Assembly: GCF_018905915.1 (NCBI RefSeq)
Contig: NZ_CP064782.1
Coordinates: forward strand, 1,240,001-1,304,000
Direction of reading: 5' to 3'
Source: Azospira inquinata
GTDB lineage: Bacteria > Pseudomonadota > Gammaproteobacteria > Burkholderiales > Rhodocyclaceae
Length of the DNA stretch: 64,000 nucleotides
Position 1 is the stretch's first letter. Each line of letters begins with the position of its first letter. Positions 8,652 through 17,016 of this stretch are shown piece after piece. Below the pieces are notes generated by a model. It worked only from the letters and a program-made list of their open reading frames with translations. It had not been told where the DNA came from and ran no database searches. Both the position numbers and the translations under genes were made by a program.

Positions 8652-9562
8652 GGCTTGTCCTTGGCTTTACGTTTGGCCCGGGGGTGGGCGGCGTCATAGA
8701 CCTGGGCCAGATGCTGGAAATCCAGGTGGGTATAGACCTGGGTGGAAGCGATGCTGGCGTGGCCGAGCATCTCCTGCACTGCCCGCAAATCCCCGGAGGA
8801 CTGGAGCACGTGGGAGGCGAAGGAGTGGCGCAGCATGTGGGGATGGACCCGGGAGGGCAGGCCCTGATGCACGGCCCGCTGGGCCAGCCGGGCCTCAATG
8901 CCCCGGGGAGAAAGGCGGCCCCCCCGGTGATTGACGAACAGGGCCGTTTCCCCGGGGGCCGCCAGCACGGGGCGTTCCACGGCCCAGCGGGCAATGGCTT
9001 GACGGGCCTTGCTGCCCACGGGCACCAGGCGCAGCTTGCTGCGCTTGCCCAGCACCCGCACTTCCCCGGCGGCCACGTCTTCCAGGCAATCCACATTGAG
9101 ACCGGCCAGTTCCGCCAAACGCAGGCCGGAGGAGTAGAAAAGCTCGAACATGGCCTGATCCCGGGCCTCCAGGGGCGTCTCCACCGGGGCATCCAGAAGC
9201 TGGGCGGCCTGATCTGGAGAGAGCACCTGGGGCAGGGCCTTGGGGCTTTTGGGCGCCCGAATGCCGTCCACCGGATTTTTGCTCACCAGCCCCCGCCCCC
9301 CCAGCCAGCGGTAAAAGCCCCGCCAGGCGGAGAGGGTACGGGCGATGGAGCGACCGGAAAGGCCCCGGCCATGGATCTGGCCCATGAAACGGCGCAACTG
9401 GAGGCCCTGGAGCCGGACCAGGGACACCGGGGGCTGGGCCTCCCGGGCCAGGGCCAGGAGGGCCGCCAGATCCCGGCCATAGCCGGCCACGGTCAAGGGG
9501 GACTGGCGGCGCTGATCCGTCAGTTCCGCCAGATAGGCGTCCACCAATTCCTGGTCCGTCAT
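8648..9562 (-). CDS. xerC: Tyrosine recombinase XerC
   Basis: A 304-residue site-specific recombinase that, with XerD, resolves chromosome dimers at dif. An N-terminal SAM-like core-binding domain (residues 1-95) precedes the catalytic domain. Catalytic residues are visible as Arg in SSGLRLAEL, HMLRHSFASH (His-x-x-Arg), His in MLGHAS and Tyr in TQVYTHLD. Length and the dapF-DUF484-xerC order match the conserved proteobacterial cluster. The stop overlaps the next gene's start by four bases. The basic tail (KRKAKDKP) is unremarkable. Confidence 0.95.
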   Translation of the reverse strand: MTDQELVDAYLAELTDQRRQSPLTVAGYGRDLAALLALAREAQPPVSLVRLQGLQLRRFMGQIHGRGLSGRSIARTLSAWRGFYRWLGGRGLVSKNPVDGIRAPKSPKALPQVLSPDQAAQLLDAPVETPLEARDQAMFELFYSSGLRLAELAGLNVDCLEDVAAGEVRVLGKRSKLRLVPVGSKARQAIARWAVERPVLAAPGETALFVNHRGGRLSPRGIEARLAQRAVHQGLPSRVHPHMLRHSFASHVLQSSGDLRAVQEMLGHASIASTQVYTHLDFQHLAQVYDAAHPRAKRKAKDKP

Positions 9563-9609
9563 GAGGACGCCCCTCCCGCCTTCCGCCCCGCCTTAAGCCA
9601 GCGTCAGGC

Positions 9610-10275
9610 TCAGGCCGGGCGCAGGGCCCGGCTGATGGCGGCGGAAACCAGTTCCCCCAGCCGTTCCAGGTAGAGGGTGCCCATGTCGGAATAAAAGCGC
9701 TGGGGATCTTCGCTGCCCAGGGCCACCATGCCGAAGGTGCCATCCCCCTTTTGCAGGGCGATCAGGGCCTGGGAGCGGATCTGGGGCGAGGCTTCGCCAA
9801 ACCAGGTGGAGGTCTCGAAGCCGGAGGTGGTACCGCAATAGGGCCGGGAAAGGGTTTCGGCAAAGACCTGGAGTTCCTCGGACACGGCGGCGAATTCGGG
9901 CAATTCCCCCACTCCCTGGGGCTGATCCCAGAGGCGCAGGGCCACGTGGGGTACGGCGAAATCCTCTTCCAGGTGGAAATCCAGCACATGGATCACCGCC
10001 TGGAAGGTGGACGCGGCCACCAAGCCCACAGCCAGGCGGTGCATTTTTTCGCTGATGGCGTCGTTATCCTCGCCAAACTGGATCAGTTCCCCCAGCTTGC
10101 CCGCCAGGGCCTTGTTCTTTTCCCGCAGGTCGATCATCTGCCGTTCGGTAATGGAAATGGTCCGGCCACCGTGGGGATGGGGCAGCACCAACCGGGTCAG
10201 CAGGTCCGGGTGTTCTTCGAAAAACTCCGGGCTCTCCAGCAGGTACTGGGCCACTTCGTCGCTGTTCAGGCTCAT
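9610..10275 (-). CDS. DUF484 family protein
   Basis: A 221-residue cytoplasmic protein of the DUF484 family, found between dapF and xerC in many proteobacteria. The N-terminus carries the family wording [12 protein letters not shown], then a coiled segment ([16 protein letters not shown]) and a GAF-like domain from about residue 85. The tail has [20 protein letters not shown]. Function is not established; its conserved linkage suggests a link to recombination or cell-wall precursor supply, but that is only context. The ATG overlaps the dapF stop (ATGA). Confidence 0.9.
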   Translation of the reverse strand: MSLNSDEVAQYLLESPEFFEEHPDLLTRLVLPHPHGGRTISITERQMIDLREKNKALAGKLGELIQFGEDNDAISEKMHRLAVGLVAASTFQAVIHVLDFHLEEDFAVPHVALRLWDQPQGVGELPEFAAVSEELQVFAETLSRPYCGTTSGFETSTWFGEASPQIRSQALIALQKGDGTFGMVALGSEDPQRFYSDMGTLYLERLGELVSAAISRALRPA

Positions 10276-11102
10276 AGATCGATTTCTCCGCTAAAAACGG
10301 TGACCGCCGGGCCGGTCATGAGCACCGGAGTGCCCGCCCCCGCCCAGGCAATGGAAAGTTCGCCGCCCCGGGTGCTCACCCGCACCGGGGAATCCAAAAG
10401 GCCCCGGCGGATGCCGGACACCACGGCGGCGCAGGCGCCGGTGCCGCAGGCCAGGGTTTCCCCGGCGCCCCGCTCATAGACCCGGAGCTTGATGTGATGC
10501 CGGTCCTGGACCGCCATAAAGCCCGCGTTCACCCGTTGGGGAAAGCGGAGATGGGATTCGATGAGGGGACCTTCCTCCGTCACCGGATGCCGATCCACGT
10601 TCTCCACCACCTGCACGGCGTGGGGGTTGCCCATGGACACGGCGCCGATCTCCACGGTCCGGTCCCCCACCTTAAGGGGCTGGACCGGGGCATCCGTATC
10701 GCTGACAAAGGGAATGCGGGCCGGTTCAAAGATCGGGACGCCCATATCCACGGTCACCAGACCGTCCGCCTCCAGACGGGGGCCGATGACTCCGGCTTGG
10801 GTTTCCACCCGGATTTCGGACTTGGCGGTAAGGCCCTGGTCATGGACAAAGCGGACAAAACAGCGGGCGCCATTGCCACACTGCTCCACCTCGCCCCCGT
10901 CGGCGTTGAAAATCCGGTAGCGGAAATCCACCCCCGGCTGACGGGCCGGCTCCACCAGCAGCAGCTGGTCGCAGCCCACGCCGAAATGGCGATCCGCCAA
11001 AAAGCGGATCTGCTCCCGGGTCAGATGAACGGACTGACGCACCCCGTCGATCACGACAAAGTCGTTACCCAGGCCGTGCATCTTGGAAAATTTAAGCTTC
11101 AT
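10272..11102 (-). CDS. dapF: Diaminopimelate epimerase
   Basis: A 276-residue PLP-independent epimerase that converts LL- to meso-diaminopimelate for lysine and peptidoglycan synthesis. The two catalytic cysteines sit in the family motifs CGNGARC and ACGTGAC. The start [17 protein letters not shown] is the classic N-terminus. It is the first gene of a tightly overlapped dapF-DUF484-xerC-transporter series and follows a GNAT gene by 18 bases. Confidence 0.96.
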   Translation of the reverse strand: MKLKFSKMHGLGNDFVVIDGVRQSVHLTREQIRFLADRHFGVGCDQLLLVEPARQPGVDFRYRIFNADGGEVEQCGNGARCFVRFVHDQGLTAKSEIRVETQAGVIGPRLEADGLVTVDMGVPIFEPARIPFVSDTDAPVQPLKVGDRTVEIGAVSMGNPHAVQVVENVDRHPVTEEGPLIESHLRFPQRVNAGFMAVQDRHHIKLRVYERGAGETLACGTGACAAVVSGIRRGLLDSPVRVSTRGGELSIAWAGAGTPVLMTGPAVTVFSGEIDL

Positions 11103-11120
11103 GATGGGAATTCGCTGTTA

Positions 11121-11690
11121 TTAGGCGCAAGCCGCCGTTTGCAAAGGCTTGGCCATTATAAAGTCATCCATGACGAAGCCGTGGCCGATGTCACGGCACA
11201 CTGCCGCCCGCTGCCGGAAACCGTAGGCCCGATAGGCCGCCAGGGCCCGGGTATTGCCCTTATTTACCGCCAGCACCAGGGTTTGCCCTCCCGCCTCCCG
11301 GGCCGTGGCGGCGGCCCAATCCACCAGGGCCCGGCCCACACCCCGGCCCTGGGCCTGGGGATGGACGTAGAGCTTGTCCAGCTTGAATTCCCCGGGAGTA
11401 TCCGTGGTTTCCAGGCAGGCAAAGCCCACCATGGCATCCTCCAGACCAGCCGTCATCCAGCACACGGTCCAGCCCGGGCCGGGGGCACCAGCCTGGGCGG
11501 CCAAATCCCGGGGCTGGTAGCGCTCCGCCAGCATGTGGTCGATCTGGGCCTGGGGAATCAGGGCCGAATAGGTGTCCTGCCACACCACCCGGGCCAGGGC
11601 GATAAGCTCGGGCACCCGGTCCGGAGCTAGGGGCGCCAGATTCAGGGAGGAAGGGGTAGGGGCGGAGACAGCAGAGGAAACGGCGGTCAT
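11121..11690 (-). CDS. GNAT family N-acetyltransferase
   Basis: A 189-residue acetyltransferase-like protein with a disordered Ser/Pro-rich first 15 residues. The acetyl-CoA loop is visible as VHPQAQGRGVGRALVDWA (Q/R-x-x-G-x-G/A), preceded by beta-4 (FKLDKLYV) and followed by LVLAVNKGNTRALAAYRAYGF, a typical GNAT ending. Substrate unknown. It lies between the lipid A acyltransferase pair and dapF on the same strand; sharing a pathway with either is not supported by the sequence. Confidence 0.85.
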   Translation of the reverse strand: MTAVSSAVSAPTPSSLNLAPLAPDRVPELIALARVVWQDTYSALIPQAQIDHMLAERYQPRDLAAQAGAPGPGWTVCWMTAGLEDAMVGFACLETTDTPGEFKLDKLYVHPQAQGRGVGRALVDWAAATAREAGGQTLVLAVNKGNTRALAAYRAYGFRQRAAVCRDIGHGFVMDDFIMAKPLQTAACA

Positions 11691-11771
11691 GGGCAGAAAA
11701 AGGTCGAAACTGGAGACAGAACCAGGAAGCCCCCATCTTACCCCCGCCCGAAGGGGGCGCTGCCCCGGGAC

Positions 11772-12632
11772 TTAGGGGTAAAAGCGGGCTTCCCCGGGGG
11801 GACGGGTCTTGAAGCGCTTATGCAGCCAATAATATTGGGCCGGACACTGGCGCACCCGGGCTTCGATAAAGGCATTCATGCGCCGGGTGTCGGCATTAAG
11901 GTCCGGCCCCGGATAGTCCTCCCAGGGGGCTTCCAGGGTCACCCGATAGCCCTGGGGGGTCATCCGGGTCAGGCAGGGCAGCACCCGGGCATGGGCCAGC
12001 TTGGCGAGCCGGGGCACCCCGGTGATGGTCGCCGCAGGGGTACCGAAAAAGGGCACGAAAATGGCATCCCGGGGGCCGAAATCCAGGTCCGGCAGGTAAT
12101 AGAAGGGACGACCGGAGGCCAGGCCCCTCACCGCCTTACGCAGGCCGTCCAGGCGGGAAAGAAGCTGGGGCTGGTTGAAGCGCATACGCCCGGCGTAGAG
12201 AGCGGCGTCGAAGACCAGATTTTTCTGGTTGGCGTACACCGACAGCATGGGCATTTCCAGGGTGAGCCGGGTCCAGCCCGCGTCCAAGCCGACAAAATGG
12301 GGACTGAGGAGTATCACCGGCGTTCCGTCGGTAGGCAGATGTTCCAGGCCTTCCAACTGGATCAGGCGGCGCAAACGCGCTGGCGAGGCCCACCAGAGCA
12401 GGCTCCGGTCCAGAAAAGACTGGCCGAAGGCGATGAAGTGCTGCAAGGCCAGGCGGCGCCGCGCCTCGGGTGCCAACTCGGGGAAACACAAGCCCAGGTT
12501 GGTGAGGGCCACCCGGCGCCGTTCCCGGCCCAGGACATAGAGCAGACGGCCAAAACCGGCCCCCAGGGCCCGCAGCCAAGCCAGGGGCAGAAAATGGAGG
12601 AGCCAGAGCAGGCCCACGGCCAGCCGGGTCAT
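11772..12632 (-). CDS. Lysophospholipid/lipid A acyltransferase (LpxL/HtrB family), second copy
   Basis: A 286-residue membrane-anchored acyltransferase. An N-terminal hydrophobic helix (LLWLLHFLPLAWLRALGAGFG) precedes the catalytic H-x4-D motif in SPHFVGLDAG. Downstream are family signatures DFGPRDAIFVPFFG and the C-terminal QYYWLHKRFKTRP. It would transfer a secondary acyl chain to lipid A, or act on a related lipid, at the inner face of the inner membrane. The start overlaps the preceding acyltransferase by four bases, so the two form a pair. Confidence 0.88.
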   Translation of the reverse strand: MTRLAVGLLWLLHFLPLAWLRALGAGFGRLLYVLGRERRRVALTNLGLCFPELAPEARRRLALQHFIAFGQSFLDRSLLWWASPARLRRLIQLEGLEHLPTDGTPVILLSPHFVGLDAGWTRLTLEMPMLSVYANQKNLVFDAALYAGRMRFNQPQLLSRLDGLRKAVRGLASGRPFYYLPDLDFGPRDAIFVPFFGTPAATITGVPRLAKLAHARVLPCLTRMTPQGYRVTLEAPWEDYPGPDLNADTRRMNAFIEARVRQCPAQYYWLHKRFKTRPPGEARFYP

Positions 12633-13615
12633 GGCCGCTCCTCCCCCACCGGGGCGGAGGCCCCGCCCTCCCTGGAAGGGGATCGCCCAGTCTCCATGGC
12701 CGCCGGCGCCACATGCCAGCCGGAGGCGGGCGCGGGACTTGGGGACAGGGCCCCGGCGGGGGGCGGCTCGGCGCCGGAGGGCCGCTTGTAACGGTTATAG
12801 CCCCACAGGTACTGGCTCGGACATTGGCGAATCAGGCCTTCCAGCTCCTGGTTGATCTGGGCCGCCCGAACTTCCGTGGAGCCCTCCAGAGGGTGGAGGG
12901 TTTCCTGAAGATGGAGATGGAAGCCCCGCCCTCCGGGCAGGCGCTCCGCGTAGGCCAGCAGCACCCGGGCGCCGGTTTCCGAAAGACGGGCGGCCAGGGT
13001 CATGGTGTAGGCGGGGCGACCAAAGAAATCCAGCCATTTGCCTTCCCCGGCTCCCGGCGCCTGGTCCGGCAGCATGCCCACCGCTTCCTTGCGCTTTAAG
13101 GCGCGGAGCAGGTGGCGCACCCCGGAGAGGTCGGCGGGGGCCAGTTGCAGCCGCTGATCCCGGGCCCGGCCCTGGACGATCAGGGGTTCCAGCCAGGCCT
13201 GTTTGGGGGGCCGGTAGAGCACCGTAATGGGGGATTCGGGACGGCAATGGGCGGCGTAATACTGGGCGGTCACCTCGAAGCAGCCCAGGTGGGGGGTGAG
13301 GAAAATAATGCCCCGGCCTTCGGCCCAGGCCGCTTCCACCAGCTCCCAGCCGGTCACCCGGACCACCCGGCCCGCCGCTTCTTCCAGGGGCCGCAGCCAG
13401 ACCTTGGGCAATTCCAGCATGCCTTTACCCGCTTCGGCCACCGCCTGGGGCACCAGCCGGGCCGCCGCCTCCGGGGCGTAGGCCAGGGCCAGGTTTTCTT
13501 CCAGATGGGCCCGGTAGACGGGGGACAGGCGATAGGCCAGGCGGCCCACCAGGGCCCCCAGGGCGTGAAGCCAGGAAAGGGGCAGAAGGGAAAGGATACG
13601 GAACAGAGCGGCCAA
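12629..13615 (-). CDS. Lysophospholipid/lipid A acyltransferase (LpxL/HtrB family), first copy
   Basis: A 328-residue LpxL-family protein: hydrophobic N-terminal anchor (SLLPLSWLHALGALVGRL), catalytic motif with Glu instead of Asp (TPHLGCFE, H-x4-E, as allowed in the family), LPDQAPGAGEGKWLDFFG, and LWGYNRYKRP near the end. About 40 residues of Pro/Ala/Glu-rich tail follow the conserved domain and are probably unstructured. The pair presumably adds the two secondary acyl chains of lipid A. Transcribed away from metK across a 186-base divergent spacer. Confidence 0.87.
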   Translation of the reverse strand: MAALFRILSLLPLSWLHALGALVGRLAYRLSPVYRAHLEENLALAYAPEAAARLVPQAVAEAGKGMLELPKVWLRPLEEAAGRVVRVTGWELVEAAWAEGRGIIFLTPHLGCFEVTAQYYAAHCRPESPITVLYRPPKQAWLEPLIVQGRARDQRLQLAPADLSGVRHLLRALKRKEAVGMLPDQAPGAGEGKWLDFFGRPAYTMTLAARLSETGARVLLAYAERLPGGRGFHLHLQETLHPLEGSTEVRAAQINQELEGLIRQCPSQYLWGYNRYKRPSGAEPPPAGALSPSPAPASGWHVAPAAMETGRSPSREGGASAPVGEERP

Positions 13616-13645
13616 GGGAGTGTCTCAGTACCAGGTCGCCCTGGT

Positions 13646-13674
13646 TTGACCCGGGGCGGGTGAAAAATTAGAAT
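13646..13674 (+). promoter_or_regulatory. Sigma-70 promoter of metK
   Basis: TTGACC (13646-13651), 17-base spacer, TAGAAT (13669-13674). A start about seven bases on would fall at ~13681, exactly where the structured metK leader begins. Confidence 0.65.
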
Positions 13675-13680
13675 TATCGC

Positions 13681-13740
13681 GCCGCCGAGTTAATCAGGAC
13701 AACTTGCAGGGCGGATCAAAAATTCTGCTAAAGCGTCGCC
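13681..13740 (+). ncRNA. Candidate SAM-II-class riboswitch aptamer in the metK leader
   Basis: The bases allow an H-type pseudoknot. P1 is CCGCC (13682-13686) with GGCGG (13710-13714). A second helix pairs GCAG (13706-13709) with CTGC (13725-13728), and a third short pairing is GAC (13698-13700) with GTC (13735-13737). Order of parts and loop wording (GAGTTAA in loop 1, TTGCAG before P1 closes, ATCAAAAATT, then CTGCTAAA) resemble the SAM-II consensus, with a longer loop 1. Location directly at the predicted transcript start of metK fits. This is a hand-made structural match, not a covariance-model result. Confidence 0.5.
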
Positions 13741-13742
13741 TG

Positions 13743-13793
13743 CTCCTCCCCCCGAGCGGTAACGCCATCCACCACAACAAAAGGGGAGAGGAG
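13743..13793 (+). promoter_or_regulatory. Shine-Dalgarno-sequestering helix before metK
   Basis: CTCCTCCCCC-type run at 13743-13752 is complementary over ten pairs, with one bulged A at 13787, to GGGGAGAGGAG at 13783-13793. The latter is the metK Shine-Dalgarno, eight bases before the TTG start. The helix would block translation and is a natural expression platform for the upstream aptamer. Confidence 0.6.
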
Positions 13794-13801
13794 TATTTAT
13801 C

Positions 13802-14968
13802 TTGGCAAAAGAGTTTCTGTTTACCTCGGAATCCGTTTCCGAAGGCCATCCGGACAAGGTCGCTGACCAGATTTCCGATTCCGTGCTGGACGCCATTCTG
13901 GCGGAAGACCCCAAGGGCCGGGTCGCCTGCGAAACCCTGGTATCCACCGGTCTGGTGGTCATGTCCGGGGAAATCACCACCAAAGCCAACATCAATTACC
14001 GGGACATCGCCCAGGAAGCGGTGCGGCGCATTGGTTACACCGATTCGGAAATCGGCTTCGACTACAAGTCCTGCGCCATTCTGGTGGCCATCAACAAGCA
14101 ATCCCCGGACATCGCCCAGGGGGTGAATGAAGGGGAAGGCCTGGATCTGGACCAGGGTGCCGGCGACCAGGGGCTGATGTTCGGCTATGCCTGCAACGAA
14201 ACCCCGTCCCTCATGCCCCTGCCCATCTACTACGCCCACCGCATCATGCAGCGTCAGGCCGAGGTGCGCAAGGATGGTCGCCTGCCCTGGCTGCGTCCCG
14301 ACGCCAAGAGCCAGCTCACGGTGAAATACGTGGACGGTAAGCCGGTGGCCATCGACACCGTGGTGGTTTCCACCCAGCACAGCCCGGAAGTCTCCCACGC
14401 CCAGATTACCGAAGCGGTGGTAGAAGAAATCATCAAGCCCGTGCTGCCCCCGGAATTGCTCAACGGCAACACCCGCTACCTGATCAACCCCACCGGCCGG
14501 TTCGTAGTGGGCGGTCCCCACGGGGACTGCGGCCTCACCGGGCGCAAGATCATTGTGGACACCTACGGCGGTGCCGCCCACCACGGCGGCGGCGCTTTTT
14601 CCGGCAAGGATCCTTCCAAGGTGGACCGCTCCGCCGCCTACGCGGGCCGCTATGTGGCCAAGAACATCGTGGCCGCCGGTCTGGCGGACAAGTGCGAAGT
14701 CCAGGTAGCCTATGCCATCGGCGTGGCCAAGCCCGTTTCCCTGATGGTGAATACCTTCGGCACGGGCAAGATCGCCGATGAAAAAATTGTGGAACTGGTG
14801 GGCCGTCACTTCGACCTGCGTCCCAAGGGCATTATCCAAACCCTGGACCTGCTCCGCCCCATCTACGCCAAAACCGCCGCCTACGGCCACTTCGGTCGGG
14901 AAGAGCCGGAATTCACCTGGGAAGCCACGGACAAGGCGGCTGCCCTGCGGGCCGACGCGGGCCTATAA
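13802..14968 (+). CDS. metK: S-adenosylmethionine synthetase
   Basis: A 388-residue enzyme making SAM from methionine and ATP. Signatures: [20 protein letters not shown] at the N-terminus (catalytic His), the loop [12 protein letters not shown], and the glycine-rich [17 protein letters not shown]-loop-like segment. Translation starts at TTG (TTG GCA AAA GAG) with a very strong AGGGGAGAGGAG site; no in-frame ATG gives the conserved N-terminus. The predicted leader can form a pseudoknot and a Shine-Dalgarno-masking helix, so SAM feedback on translation is likely. A terminator follows 45 bases after the stop. Confidence 0.97.
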   Translation: MAKEFLFTSESVSEGHPDKVADQISDSVLDAILAEDPKGRVACETLVSTGLVVMSGEITTKANINYRDIAQEAVRRIGYTDSEIGFDYKSCAILVAINKQSPDIAQGVNEGEGLDLDQGAGDQGLMFGYACNETPSLMPLPIYYAHRIMQRQAEVRKDGRLPWLRPDAKSQLTVKYVDGKPVAIDTVVVSTQHSPEVSHAQITEAVVEEIIKPVLPPELLNGNTRYLINPTGRFVVGGPHGDCGLTGRKIIVDTYGGAAHHGGGAFSGKDPSKVDRSAAYAGRYVAKNIVAAGLADKCEVQVAYAIGVAKPVSLMVNTFGTGKIADEKIVELVGRHFDLRPKGIIQTLDLLRPIYAKTAAYGHFGREEPEFTWEATDKAAALRADAGL

Positions 14969-15010
14969 TCCGGGGCGCGCCTGCGCCATACTGCTTTTGT
15001 CGTAGCTCAG

Positions 15011-15037
15011 ACGCCCAGCCACCCGCTGGGCGTTTTT
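15011..15037 (+). terminator. Intrinsic terminator after metK
   Basis: Perfect 9-bp stem ACGCCCAGC/GCTGGGCGT (15011-15019 with 15025-15033), loop CACCC, followed by a T run. Confidence 0.88.
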
Positions 15038-15109
15038 GTATCCGCCCACCCGGCGGCCGCCACCGGGCCCCAAGCCCCGCCTGTTCTTTTGCAAAGGTCA
15101 AACAACAAT

Positions 15110-16777
15110 ATGCCGGTCCAACTCGTCGCCGCCACGCCTTCCGCCTATGCCTTTCCCCTGCTCATCAAGCACCTGCTCCACTCGGCCCTGACCCAGCATC
15201 CGGATCAGGAAATCGTTTACCGGGACAAGGTGCGCCACACCTACCGGGATCTGGAACAGCGCATCGGCCGGCTGGCCAACGGTCTGGCCGGGCTGGGGGT
15301 GGAAGCGGGCAAGACGGTGGCCATCATGGACTGGGACAGCCACCGCTATTTGGAATGTTTTTTTGCCGTGCCCATGATGGGGGCGGTGCTGCAAACGGTG
15401 AATGTGCGCCTCACTCAGGACCAGCTCCTGTACACCCTGAACCACGCCCGGGCCGACGTGCTTCTGGTCAATAGCGAATTCCTGCCCCTCCTGGCCGCCT
15501 TTGCGGACAAGCTGGAAACGGTGAAGACCCTGGTACTGATCCACGGAGATCAGGCCGGGGAAAGCAAGGCGGGCCTGGACCTGCCCTTCGCCACGGATTA
15601 CGAAACCCTGCTGGCCCAGTCTTCCCCGGACTACGATTTCCCTGACTTTGACGAAAACGCCAAGGCCACCACCTTCTACACCACCGGCACCACGGGCTTG
15701 CCCAAGGGGGTCTATTTCAGCCATCGCCAGCTGGTGTTGCACAGCCTTTCCGCGGCCACCGCCCTGGGCACCGCCGCCCGCCAGGGGCGCCTGCACCGGG
15801 ACGACGTGTACATGCCCATCACCCCCATGTTCCACGTGCATGCCTGGGGCCTGCCCTACGTGGCCACCATGCTGGGCCTGAAACAGGTCTATCCGGGCCG
15901 CTACCAGGCGGACATGCTCCTCAAGCTGCGCCGGGAGGAAAAGGTGAGCTTTTCCCACTGCGTCCCCACGGTGCTGCACATGATCCTCAACCATCCCCAC
16001 GCCAAGGACACGGACCTGTCCGGCTGGAAGGTGATGATCGGCGGCTCCGCCTTGGCCCAGGCCCTCGCCTGTACGGCCCTGGCCCGGGGCATGGACCTCT
16101 TTACCGGCTACGGCATGTCGGAAACCTGCCCCATCCTCACCATCGCCCACCTCCCCAGCGACCTGGTGGATGCCCCGGCGGAGGAGCAGGCGGTGTACCG
16201 GGCCAAGACCGGCCTCACCCTGCCCCTGGTGGATTTGCGCCTGACCGACCCCAACATGGGGGAACTGCCCCGGGACGGCCAGACCACGGGGGAAGTGGTG
16301 GTGCGCTCCCCCTGGCTCACCCAGGGCTACCTCCACGCTCCGGAAGCCTCGGAGGAGTTGTGGGAAGGGGGCTACCTGCACACCGCCGACATCGGTTTTA
16401 TGGACGCCCAGGGCTGGCTGCAAATCACGGACCGGATCAAGGACGTGATCAAAACCGGCGGGGAATGGACCTCCTCCCTGCAACTGGAAGACATCGTGGG
16501 CCAACACCCGGCGGTCCATGAAGTGGCCGTGGTGGGGGTGCGGGACGACAAGTGGGGGGAACGGCCCCTGGCCCTGGTGGTGTTAAAGCCGGAATGGGAA
16601 GGCAAAATCACCGCCCACACCATCCGCAACTTCGCCGCCCACGCAGCGGAAGTGCAAGGCGTCACCCGCTACGGGGTGCTGATCCAGGTGAGCTTCGTCA
16701 AAACCCTGGCCCGCACCAGCGTGGGCAAAATCAACAAGCGCCAGATCCGGGAAGATTTGTCCAAGGCCAAGGGCTAA
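15110..16777 (+). CDS. Fatty acyl-CoA synthetase (AMP-binding, AlkK-like)
   Basis: A 555-residue adenylate-forming ligase that activates a fatty acid as acyl-AMP, then acyl-CoA. Motifs: ATP loop TTFYTTGTTGLPKGV, adenine-binding GYGMSETCP, hinge/Asp region YLHTADIGFMD, and the late catalytic Lys in SVGKINKRQIRED. Wording is nearest the medium/long-chain AlkK-like group. ATG 15110 is preferred (AAAGG upstream); TTG 15089 would add seven residues. It stands alone between metK and a convergent chemoreceptor gene. No terminator is obvious directly after it. Confidence 0.88.
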   Translation: MPVQLVAATPSAYAFPLLIKHLLHSALTQHPDQEIVYRDKVRHTYRDLEQRIGRLANGLAGLGVEAGKTVAIMDWDSHRYLECFFAVPMMGAVLQTVNVRLTQDQLLYTLNHARADVLLVNSEFLPLLAAFADKLETVKTLVLIHGDQAGESKAGLDLPFATDYETLLAQSSPDYDFPDFDENAKATTFYTTGTTGLPKGVYFSHRQLVLHSLSAATALGTAARQGRLHRDDVYMPITPMFHVHAWGLPYVATMLGLKQVYPGRYQADMLLKLRREEKVSFSHCVPTVLHMILNHPHAKDTDLSGWKVMIGGSALAQALACTALARGMDLFTGYGMSETCPILTIAHLPSDLVDAPAEEQAVYRAKTGLTLPLVDLRLTDPNMGELPRDGQTTGEVVVRSPWLTQGYLHAPEASEELWEGGYLHTADIGFMDAQGWLQITDRIKDVIKTGGEWTSSLQLEDIVGQHPAVHEVAVVGVRDDKWGERPLALVVLKPEWEGKITAHTIRNFAAHAAEVQGVTRYGVLIQVSFVKTLARTSVGKINKRQIREDLSKAKG

Positions 16778-16954
16778 GACCGCCGGCCTATCGGACTTCC
16801 GGGTAACCTACCGCCGAACCTTCCGCATAGGGCATCCGGCCGCCCAGGGCCGCGGGAAGCCAATTTCCCTTCACCCCGCCGCAAGAATGGCTTCCAGCTT
16901 GGCTCTCCCGCCCGGCAAAAGTAAGAAGCCCGTCTTTCTTCCCTCTCCGGGCAG

Positions 16955-16981
16955 AAAAGAAAAGGGGCCGAATGGCCCCTT
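16955..16981 (-). terminator. Intrinsic terminator of the chemoreceptor gene
   Basis: AGGGGCC/GGCCCCT stem (16963-16969 with 16974-16980). Read on the minus strand it is followed by TTTTCTTTTC. The neighbouring stretch 16778-16954 shows nothing else recognisable. Confidence 0.75.
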
Positions 16982-17016
16982 CATTGCAGCGATTGGGCCG
17001 CCCCGGGCGGCCTGCC

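Noticed and set aside
14969..15010. A second regulatory RNA after metK
   Set aside because: Only a normal terminator stem is supported; the preceding bases show no conserved aptamer words.
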